From Desulfobulbaceae bacterium (GTDB lineage: Bacteria; Desulfobacterota; Desulfobulbia; Desulfobulbales; SURF-16): a DNA stretch of 47,063 bases. The notes below the pieces were generated by a model, which did not search any database, was not told the origin of the DNA, and saw nothing but the letters and a program-made list of their open reading frames with translations. Where the stretch lies: assembly GCA_002868945.1 (NCBI GenBank), contig PKTX01000041.1, positions 18,344 to 65,406 on the forward strand, written 5' to 3'. Both the position numbers and the translations under genes were made by a program. Shown here piece after piece: positions 40,849 to 47,063 of the stretch; position 1 is the first letter of the stretch; each line of letters starts with the position of its first letter.

Positions 40849-41241
40849 CTACTGGAGAGTGATGAGCAGGGGAATCTGGTGCAGGTTCTTGGAGGTGGAG
40901 CGGGTGGACCCCAGGCGCCAGTCGCCCGTCTCACAGGTGTCGCCGAGAATAGCGTTTATTTCCTTGACCAGGCCGTTGATGTTGATGACCGGATGACGTG
41001 AAAAGACCTCCGGTAGACCGTAGGTTAGGTTGCAGGCCAGGCAGCAGCCGGGCCGTTCGTGTAGGTTGAGCTCAAAATGAAGTGTTTTGGCGGTCTCGTC
41101 AAAACCGGCAAATTTCAACTCGATATCATAGGATCCCTCACTGGCATCGCCGAAAAGGGCTTCAAAAAAGGCGTCTGTCCGCTCAGGTGGAAATATCTTT
41201 TTACATACGTCGTCGCTAAAAAGTTTCTGCATGTCTGCCAT
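40849..41241 (-). CDS. Conserved small protein, function unknown
   Basis: A 130-residue soluble protein: helical start (QKLFSDDVCKKIFPPERTDAF), then GDASEGSYDIELKFAGFDE, LHFELNLHERPGCCLACNLT (20 residues) and GLPEVFSRHPVININGLVKEI. Three cysteines cluster in PGCCLACNL and could bind metal. I recall close relatives in sulfate-reducing Desulfobacterota that carry the misleading database label 'pancreas/duodenum homeobox protein 1'; there is no homeodomain here. ATG at 41241 has GGAG seven bases upstream. It is a lone minus-strand gene between a nested repeat and the helicase gene. The function is not known. Confidence 0.75.
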   Translation of the reverse strand: MADMQKLFSDDVCKKIFPPERTDAFFEALFGDASEGSYDIELKFAGFDETAKTLHFELNLHERPGCCLACNLTYGLPEVFSRHPVININGLVKEINAILGDTCETGDWRLGSTRSTSKNLHQIPLLITLQ

Positions 41242-41448
41242 TCCTCTACTCCGTCCATGGTGTGAGCTTTTCAGGTGGAAGGGTTCTGTTTTGCCGGGTG
41301 GAAAAGGGGCCGGGAAGCGGCTCCTGCATATGATTTATAAAATTACCCGGCCCGGCCCATGGGGTCAACAGAAATCAGGCAGGAAGGCCCTGGTGACACC
41401 ATCTTATATGCCCTTCAAAAAAAAAGAGGCCTATGGTATGGTGTCGCC

Positions 41449-43629
41449 ATGCGTCAACCTTCCCTTTTTGCAGAGGAGACCACTCCTCAAGCGGCCCCGA
41501 TCCCGGCAAGCATGGCCGGCCTCAACCCTGCTCAGCTCGAAGCTGTGACCACCACCCAAGGGCCGGTGTTGGTTATTGCCGGCGCAGGCAGCGGTAAGAC
41601 CCGTACACTGGTGCACCGCATGGCCTACCTGGTGGAGCAGGGTGTGGCCCCGGAGTCCATCTTGTTGCTGACCTTCACCCGGAAGGCAGCCCAGGAGATG
41701 CTGGGCCGGGCGGCCCGGCTTCTTGATAACTCCTGTCAGGCAGTCATGGGCGGCACCTTTCATGGCGTTGCCAATATTCTCCTGCGCCGTTACGGTCGCC
41801 ATATCGGTTATCCCGCCAACTTTACCATCCTGGATCGGGGTGATTCCGAAGGCATAATCAACCTGCTCAAGTCATCCCTGGGGCTCAGCGGCGCCGGCCG
41901 ACGTTTCCCCTCCAAGCGGCTGATCATCAATATGATCAGTGGGGCGGTCAATAAGAATATTGATTTTGAGGAGTACCTGCAGGAACGCTATTTCCATCTC
42001 CTTGAATTCCAGGCTGATCTGCTCACCATTCGCAGCCACTACCAGAATTTTAAAGTCGATCACGGTCTGATGGACTATGACGACCTGCTCGTCCATTTCC
42101 GCGACCTGCTGCGTGATCATCCCGAGGTGTGCAGCGAGATCTCGCAACGCTTTCATTATGTGATGGTCGATGAGTACCAGGACACTAATCACATTCAGGC
42201 CGAGATCGTTGCTCTGATCAGCAGCAGCCATCAAAACATCATGGTGGTGGGCGATGATGCCCAGTCCATCTATAGCTTTCGTGGAGCCGACTTCAAGAAT
42301 ATCATGGAGTTCCCGGAGCTCTTTCCCGGCACCAGGGTGATTCGGCTGGAGGAGAACTATCGTTCCGTGCAGCCCATTCTGGAGGCCACCAACGCCATTA
42401 TCGCCCAGGCCGTGGAAAAGTATGCCAAGACCCTTTTTTCCAATATCCCCGGTTCGGAAAAGCCTTTTTTGTTCCGGGCCCGGGATGAGCAGGAGCAGGC
42501 CCGGTATCTTGTCGACAAGATAGAGGGATTTCAGCGGGAAGGGGTGGCCCTGGCCGAGATGGCGGTGCTCTTCCGTTCCGGGTTCCACTCTTATAAGCTG
42601 GAGCTGGAGCTGGCCAATCGCCATATTCCCTTTGAAAAACGGGGAGGCATGAAGCTCACCGAATCGGCCCATATCAAGGATGTCCTCGCCTATCTGCGCA
42701 TTATCTGCAACCCGGCGGATAACCTCTCCTGGAATCGCATTTTGTTGCAGATTGACAAGGTTGGCCCGAAAACGGCCCACAAGGTGCTCGATGCCATTCG
42801 TCAGGCGGCCACGCCGCTGGCGGCCCTGGAGAATTATGGGGCGGGCAAGGCGTGGCAGCAGGGGTTGCGCCGCCTGGTGGAGGCCCTGCACGACCTGGAA
42901 CGTCTGGAGCGTCCCGGTGCCCAGCTTGAGCGGATTCTGGAATATTATCGGCCCATTTTTGAGCGCCTCTATCATGACGACTACCCGAGCCGCAGTCGTG
43001 ACCTGGATCAGCTCGGCGAGCTGATGACCGGCTATGACACCCTGCAGGACTTTATTGATGATACGGCCCTGGATCCGCCCGAGGAGTCGCGCCGCCACCA
43101 GGATGATGATCGCTTGATTCTCTCCACAGTCCACTCGGCCAAGGGCTTGGAGTGGAAAAACGTCTTTGTCATCAATCTGGTGGAGGGTAAATTCCCCTCC
43201 GGCCAGGCCCAGCTCCCCGAAGAACGCGAAGAGGAGCGCCGTCTCCTCTATGTGGCCGCCACCAGGGCCAGAGAACACCTCTTTCTCATCGCCCCCCGTC
43301 TGACGGCCGGGCCGGATCGCCTGCCGCAAGCCGCCATGGTCAGTGAGTTTATCTCCACCCTGCCCGCCGGTCTGCTGGCCGGAACTACCCCGCAGATGTC
43401 GACGGCATCGGCTGTCGCGGCCGGTCAGGCTGTGTCGTCGGCCCCGGGCAGAGACGCGGCCGAGGTACCTGCCATCAATGACTTTAGCGCCGGTCGGCCC
43501 GTACGCCATAACTTCTTTGGCGAGGGCAAGGTGATCAAGGTAAACCCGCCGAAAATGGTTGAGATCTATTTCCCGCGCCATGGCCTGAAGAAACTACATC
43601 TTGATTATGCCAAGCTGGAGATTATATAA
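41449..43629 (+). CDS. UvrD/PcrA-family DNA helicase
   Basis: A 726-residue superfamily 1A helicase. Motifs in order: Q motif GLNPAQLEAV (24-33), Walker A AGAGSGKT (44-51), TFTRKAAQEMLGRA (Ia), VMVDEYQDTN (Walker B, about 236-245), GDDAQSIYSFRGAD (III), LEENYRS (IV), LSTVHSAKGLEWKNVFVINL (20 residues, V) and RRLLYVAATRAREHLFL (VI). The last 50 residues (VRHNFFGEGKVIKVNPPKMV, then EIYFPRHGLKKL) form the Tudor-like domain that lets PcrA/UvrD bind RNA polymerase. It should unwind DNA 3' to 5' in repair and clear forks. ATG at 41449 fits family N-termini; an open frame to 41359 adds 30 unlikely residues. Confidence 0.93.
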   Translation: MRQPSLFAEETTPQAAPIPASMAGLNPAQLEAVTTTQGPVLVIAGAGSGKTRTLVHRMAYLVEQGVAPESILLLTFTRKAAQEMLGRAARLLDNSCQAVMGGTFHGVANILLRRYGRHIGYPANFTILDRGDSEGIINLLKSSLGLSGAGRRFPSKRLIINMISGAVNKNIDFEEYLQERYFHLLEFQADLLTIRSHYQNFKVDHGLMDYDDLLVHFRDLLRDHPEVCSEISQRFHYVMVDEYQDTNHIQAEIVALISSSHQNIMVVGDDAQSIYSFRGADFKNIMEFPELFPGTRVIRLEENYRSVQPILEATNAIIAQAVEKYAKTLFSNIPGSEKPFLFRARDEQEQARYLVDKIEGFQREGVALAEMAVLFRSGFHSYKLELELANRHIPFEKRGGMKLTESAHIKDVLAYLRIICNPADNLSWNRILLQIDKVGPKTAHKVLDAIRQAATPLAALENYGAGKAWQQGLRRLVEALHDLERLERPGAQLERILEYYRPIFERLYHDDYPSRSRDLDQLGELMTGYDTLQDFIDDTALDPPEESRRHQDDDRLILSTVHSAKGLEWKNVFVINLVEGKFPSGQAQLPEEREEERRLLYVAATRAREHLFLIAPRLTAGPDRLPQAAMVSEFISTLPAGLLAGTTPQMSTASAVAAGQAVSSAPGRDAAEVPAINDFSAGRPVRHNFFGEGKVIKVNPPKMVEIYFPRHGLKKLHLDYAKLEII

Positions 43630-43674
43630 GGTGGCCTGTTATCTTCTTTTGAGCCCTGTTGCGGAGCCAATATC

Positions 43675-43845
43675 ATGAACAAAGAGCAGAAGCATGTCCT
43701 GATAATCCTGGCCGTGGTTGTGCTGGTGGTTCTTCTCTACGTCCTCAGCGGTCTTTACCTGCAGCTAGAGCCCCGCAGGCCCGGGGGGGCAAACACACCG
43801 GGGACCCGCATGGAGAAGATCCGCGAAGGTTTTACAACAAAATGA
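43675..43845 (+). CDS. Small single-pass membrane protein (56 residues)
   Basis: ATG at 43675 to TGA at 43843-43845 encodes 56 residues: a short basic start (MNKEQKH), a strong membrane helix at about 8-28 (VLIILAVVVLVVLLYVLSGL, 20 residues) and a basic Pro/Gly-rich tail (EPRRPGGANTPGTRMEKIRE, 20 residues). GGAG lies about nine bases before the ATG. The frame differs from the longer but featureless open frame over the same stretch; hydrophobicity and ribosome site favour this one. It lies 45 bases after the helicase and 131 bases before folC, in the same direction. No family is recognised and the role is unknown. Confidence 0.65.
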   Translation: MNKEQKHVLIILAVVVLVVLLYVLSGLYLQLEPRRPGGANTPGTRMEKIREGFTTK

Positions 43846-43976
43846 CTTCCTCCTGTCAATTCCTTGTTGGCGCCGTTTCTCTATCCCTTCAGTAGGTCCT
43901 GTTGTTGCCTCAAAAAATCTACCCTTTAATATTTGATATGTTATCGCCATCCGTCGCCAGGAGAGAGCCAGCCGTG

Positions 43977-45251
43977 ATGAATTACCAGCAGGCCTGGGCC
44001 TATCTCGATAATCTGCAATTTTTCAAGATCAAGCTGGGGCTTGATTCCATGAACGATTTTCTCGGTCGCGTCGGTAATCCCCAGGAGCGCTTGCGGTGTA
44101 TTCATATCGCCGGCACAAACGGCAAGGGCTCGGTGGCCATGAATCTGCTCACCCTGCTCACAGGGGCTGGTTATAAGGTTGGCCTTTACACCTCGCCCCA
44201 TTTAAGCTCGGTGCGGGAGCGTTTTCGGATCAATAACAGCTATATCTCCGAGGATGATTTTGCCGCTGGTGCCTCCAGGATAGCCGGCGTGCTTGGCGAC
44301 AGGCAGATCACCTATTTTGAGTTCACCACTGCCATGGCACTACTCTGGTTTGCCGAGCAGCAGGTGGACCTGGCCATCCTGGAGGTGGGCATGGGTGGTC
44401 GGCTTGATGCCACCAACGTCGTCAGGCCGGAGGTGGCGGTGATCACCAATGTCTCCATGGACCACGAGGCCTATCTGGGCACGACCCTGGCCCAGGTTGC
44501 CTCTGAAAAGGCCGGGATCATAAAGGCAGGCGTGCCGGTGGTCAGCGGCGTGGCCGATGACGCGAGTCGCCAGGTTGTCGAGCAGCGTTGCGCCGAATAT
44601 GGGGTGGAACTGCGCCTCCTTGGGCGTGATTTTTATCATGAGGGTGCCGTGGACGGCAGTTGGACCTATCATGGAACGGAGCAGACCATCAGCGCTCTCA
44701 GGTGCGGTATGCGCGGTGCCTATCAGCGGGACAACTCCTCCCTGGCCCTGGCGGTCTGTGAGTATTTGTCGGCCAAGGGCTGGCCTCTCAGCCATGAGGT
44801 GATCCGCAGCCGGCTCAAGCAGGTTTCCTGGCCCGGCCGCCTGGAACATTTCACGCATCAGGGCCATCATTTTCTGTTGGATGGCGCCCATAATCCGGCC
44901 GGCATGCAGAGTCTCTGTGCCGGCCTGGCCAAGGAGTTCAGCTACCGTCGTCTGGTCTGTGTCTGGGCAGCCATGGCGGATAAGGACATTGCCACCAGCC
45001 TGGCCACCATCTCGCCTTACTGCGACGTCCTGATCTTTACCCGGCCGGAATCGGAGCGTTCCGCCACAGCGGCCCAGTTACGGGACGGTCTCGGCCCATT
45101 CAGCGGCACGGTCTGTGAAGAACCAGGCGTCGAGCAGGCCCTGACCAGGGCGCGGGCCCTGGCAACGGACGATGATCTGATTCTGGTGGCCGGCTCCCTC
45201 TATCTGGTGGGAGCGGCGCGCTGTTATCTGTTGGGGGAGCTGGTCGGATGA
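43977..45251 (+). CDS. folC: Folylpolyglutamate synthase/dihydrofolate synthase
   Basis: A 424-residue Mur-ligase-like enzyme that adds glutamate to folates and may also make dihydrofolate. P-loop GTNGKGS is at about 46-52 in HIAGTNGKGSVAMNLLTLL (19 residues); TSPHLSSVRERFRIN follows; LEVGMGGRLDATNVV and ITNVSMDHEAYLGTTL are the next hallmarks; LLDGAHNPAGM marks the C-terminal domain. ATG at 43977 is preferred because the family begins at the helix NYQQAWAYLDNLQ; AGGAG lies about 13 bases upstream, a little far, and GTG at 43974 is possible. Its TGA overlaps the start of the HNH gene. Confidence 0.95.
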   Translation: MNYQQAWAYLDNLQFFKIKLGLDSMNDFLGRVGNPQERLRCIHIAGTNGKGSVAMNLLTLLTGAGYKVGLYTSPHLSSVRERFRINNSYISEDDFAAGASRIAGVLGDRQITYFEFTTAMALLWFAEQQVDLAILEVGMGGRLDATNVVRPEVAVITNVSMDHEAYLGTTLAQVASEKAGIIKAGVPVVSGVADDASRQVVEQRCAEYGVELRLLGRDFYHEGAVDGSWTYHGTEQTISALRCGMRGAYQRDNSSLALAVCEYLSAKGWPLSHEVIRSRLKQVSWPGRLEHFTHQGHHFLLDGAHNPAGMQSLCAGLAKEFSYRRLVCVWAAMADKDIATSLATISPYCDVLIFTRPESERSATAAQLRDGLGPFSGTVCEEPGVEQALTRARALATDDDLILVAGSLYLVGAARCYLLGELVG

Positions 45252-45559
45252 AGGATGATTTTTATTTTGACGGTGTTGATGAGAGGGTGATTCGTCAGGA
45301 GCGCGACAAGGCTCGCACGCTGCGCAAGAGCGGCTGGTGGCAGAAGAAGATTGCTGCCGGAATCTGTTATTTCTGTGGGCGCCACTTCCGGCCCGGAGAG
45401 CTGACCATGGACCACCTTGTGCCGCTGGCCCGAGGCGGCACAAGCAGCAAGGGCAATCTGGTGGCGTGTTGCAAGGAGTGCAACTCCAAGAAAAAGAGCC
45501 TGCTGCCCTACGAATGGGACGAGTATATGAAAACCATCCATGCGGGCAGCAGCAAATAG
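45248..45559 (+). CDS. HNH endonuclease domain protein
   Basis: A 103-residue HNH nuclease-fold protein. Structural zinc cysteines Cys40 and Cys43 (CYFCGRHF) and Cys75/Cys78 (ACCKECNSKKK) flank the active site, with Asp55-His56 in LTMDHLVPLARGG and Asn70 in SKGNLVAC. This short free-standing form occurs in many bacterial chromosomes next to housekeeping genes and is not tied to an intron, phage or toxin here. The ATG overlaps the folC stop (ATGA), so the two are coupled. Target and role are unknown; DNA repair or RNA/DNA processing is possible. No immunity gene is visible. Confidence 0.87.
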   Translation: MKDDFYFDGVDERVIRQERDKARTLRKSGWWQKKIAAGICYFCGRHFRPGELTMDHLVPLARGGTSSKGNLVACCKECNSKKKSLLPYEWDEYMKTIHAGSSK

Positions 45560-45569
45560 CGCACGGCCT

Positions 45570-46706
45570 TTAGCAGGCGCAGTTGCGCATCTCCAACTCC
45601 TGGGCCTCCATTTCACCCGATTCTCCCAGACAGATGCCGATCTCTCGGGCTGTTTTAACGCGGTTACCGCTGACCGGCACCTTTTTTCTACCCTTAATGG
45701 CCTCAGCCAGCGGCACGGATGTCATGGTGTCTCCGGTCAGGGCCACCATGTGGTCAAACTTCTTTTCCTCGGCCAGGCGAACGGCCATGGCTCCGAAACG
45801 CAGGGCCAGCAGCCTGTCAAAGGTGGTTGGTGAGCCACCTCGCTGCAAATGACCCAGGACCAGGGAACGGGTATCCTTGCCGGTTCGGCGGCTGATCTCG
45901 TTGGCGACCCATTCGCCGATGCCGCCCAGCAGTTTCTCGGAACGGCCAATCTCGCCTTCTCCCTTGTGGATGATCTCCTGGTCCTTGGCGCGGGCCCCTT
46001 CGGCCACCACGACAATGGCGTAATCCTTGTCGTGCAGTTCATTGTCGTCGAGCTTCTTGCATACCTCGTCCATGTCAAAGGGAATCTCGGGGATCAGGAT
46101 AATGTCGGCACCGCCGGAAATGCCTGAATTTATGGCGATCCAGCCGGAATCACGTCCCATGACTTCAACCACCATGACCCGGTCATGGGATTTGGCGGTG
46201 GAGTGCAGTTTGTCAAGGGCCTCGGTGGCGGTGGACACGGCCGTATCAAAACCAAAGGTGAGCTGGGTGGCCTCCAGGTCATTGTCAATGGTTTTGGGGA
46301 CGCCGATCACCGGCATGCCTTTTTCTTCGGCAAAACGGTGGGCTATCTCCAGGCTGCCGTCACCGCCCACGGCAATATGGCAGATAAACCCCATGCGCTT
46401 GAAGTTTTTCATGACCCGGTCCGAGACATCATGGATCTCTATCTTGCCGGCCAGATTTTCGATGGGCATGGCAAAGGGATTGCCCTTGTTGGTGGAACCG
46501 ATAATGGTGCCGCCGGTGGAGGTGATGTCGGCAACCATCTCCGGGGTAAGGCGCACCAGTTCATCCAGGTCCAGCAGACCGAGGTAGCCACTGCGGCTGC
46601 CGTAAACCTCCCAGCCTCGGGCATAGGAGGCCCGGACCACGGAGTAGATAACGGCATTGAGGCCTGGGGCATCGCCGCCGCCTGTTGAAATGACTATTTT
46701 CTTCAT
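45570..46706 (-). CDS. pfkA: 6-phosphofructokinase, group with mixed phosphoryl-donor signature
   Basis: A 378-residue PFK. It begins VISTGGGDAPGLNAVIYSVV (20 residues) rather than the usual GGDCPG. The phosphoryl-donor determinants are Gly117 in AVGGDGSLEIA (as in ATP enzymes; PPi enzymes have Asp) and Lys138 in VPKTIDNDLEATQLTFGFDT (20 residues; PPi and some ATP enzymes have Lys, E. coli ATP-PFK has Gly). Asp141 is the catalytic base. MVVEVMGRDSGWIA and LGHLQRGGSPTTFDRLLA follow as expected. Overall it resembles the ATP-dependent clade III PFKs. It is convergent with the HNH gene (10 bases between stops) and has its own promoter. Confidence 0.93.
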   Translation of the reverse strand: MKKIVISTGGGDAPGLNAVIYSVVRASYARGWEVYGSRSGYLGLLDLDELVRLTPEMVADITSTGGTIIGSTNKGNPFAMPIENLAGKIEIHDVSDRVMKNFKRMGFICHIAVGGDGSLEIAHRFAEEKGMPVIGVPKTIDNDLEATQLTFGFDTAVSTATEALDKLHSTAKSHDRVMVVEVMGRDSGWIAINSGISGGADIILIPEIPFDMDEVCKKLDDNELHDKDYAIVVVAEGARAKDQEIIHKGEGEIGRSEKLLGGIGEWVANEISRRTGKDTRSLVLGHLQRGGSPTTFDRLLALRFGAMAVRLAEEKKFDHMVALTGDTMTSVPLAEAIKGRKKVPVSGNRVKTAREIGICLGESGEMEAQELEMRNCAC

Positions 46707-47063
46707 ATACGTCTCCTGAGATGGAAAAATAGAGGTTGCATGATGAGGCGCAGCTGCGGCATGAGGGGGGAGTCGTTCCCGTCAATGGGGTGCCTTGGGG
46801 AAACAGGCCGCTGGTGCCGGTCCTTGTTCGCCATGGGTGAACAAAACACCTTGATACCGGAATTGCATGCGACAGCATCGGAGTTTTTTATGGCAGCGGT
46901 GCTGAATAGTATCTTATTAGAGTATAAAGAAAGGCGGTTTGCCAGACAAATTCTAATTTTAGCAGCCCGGTTTTTTGTTGCTGACATTTGCTTGACTTTA
47001 TTTAAGTTTTCTCTTAAATTTGATGAATTTGCCAAAAGGGGGGTTGCTTCTGCCTGACAATGT
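46707..47063. other. pfkA upstream region at the window edge
   Basis: About 357 bases with no gene I trust. The first 170 bases form the pfkA leader. From about 46900 it becomes AT-rich and holds the pfkA promoter. Open frames on both strands here have no recognisable start, composition or family. Confidence 0.5.
46921..46949 (-). promoter_or_regulatory. Sigma-70 type promoter for pfkA
   Basis: On the minus strand TTGTCT (46944-46949), a 17-base spacer and TATACT (46921-46926). Transcription would start near 46914, giving a leader of about 205 bases before the pfkA ATG, long enough to hold regulation. Confidence 0.6.

Noticed and set aside
41872-43581. A 569-codon open frame on the minus strand
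   Set aside because: It lies exactly opposite the UvrD-family helicase, whose motifs are complete. It has no family features and reflects GC-rich codon bias.
46740-47057. Open frames on both strands at the right edge
   Set aside because: They overlap each other and the pfkA promoter and leader; no family features.

Overview
The window is 47,063 bases of gene-dense, GC-rich bacterial chromosome. It carries 46 supportable protein genes, no rRNA or tRNA that I can recognise, no CRISPR array and no prophage. Gene content and order point to a Gram-negative anaerobe of the Desulfobacterota, most likely near Desulfobulbales. The reasons are an LL-diaminopimelate aminotransferase, a nickel uptake system (NikR plus NikMLQO) typical of hydrogenase-rich anaerobes, two cobalamin-type radical SAM proteins, a ferredoxin-fused electron transfer flavoprotein, and a long housekeeping block (rpmF-plsX-fabH-...-fabG-acpP-fabF-rpiB-glyA-deaminase-nrdR-ribD-ribE-ribBA-ribH-nusB) whose order I remember from Geobacter relatives. 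The placement is inference; no marker RNA is present.

Layout. 1-3.2 kb: repeats, then a minus-strand pair (kinase-like protein, universal stress protein) and dapL. 3.6-10.1 kb: a radical SAM protein, a one-piece HisH-HisF imidazole glycerol phosphate synthase of the type familiar from fungi and plants, a large exported HEAT-like protein and a YjbQ protein. 10.1-12.4 kb, minus strand: a TusA-like protein and a second radical SAM protein. 12.7-17.2 kb: a retrograde phospholipid transport cluster (mlaE, mlaF, mlaD, mlaA, mlaC) ending in a stand-alone cyclic-nucleotide-binding domain. 17.7-26.3 kb: ribosomal protein L32 and type II fatty acid synthesis genes, with an acyl-CoA dehydrogenase/EtfB/ferredoxin-EtfA cassette between fabH and fabG. 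26.3-33.6 kb: rpiB, glyA, a dCMP deaminase, nrdR, the riboflavin genes and nusB. 33.9-40.5 kb: ftsK, nikR, nikMLQO and a PHP phosphoesterase. 40.8-46.7 kb: a small conserved protein, a UvrD-family helicase, a 56-residue membrane protein, folC, an HNH nuclease and a phosphofructokinase.

The genes are ordinary, well-kept and often translationally coupled (ATGA overlaps). The gaps between them are not ordinary. Many hold small palindromic, MITE-like repeats of at least five kinds (called A to E here). Several kinds share one internal module that begins CGGAGTCTCGCAGG. One element is nested cleanly inside another with a TA duplication, one supplies part of a stop codon, and others separate genes that should be co-expressed (mlaF/mlaD, fabG/acpP, ribE/ribBA).

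The most interesting points are the HisH-HisF fusion with eukaryote-like insertions, the putatively electron-bifurcating acyl-CoA dehydrogenase/Etf cassette sitting where fabD is expected, the nested and recombined MITE families, and a short gene (43675-43845) that is easy to miss. I did not find a clearly new multi-gene defence or metabolic system.
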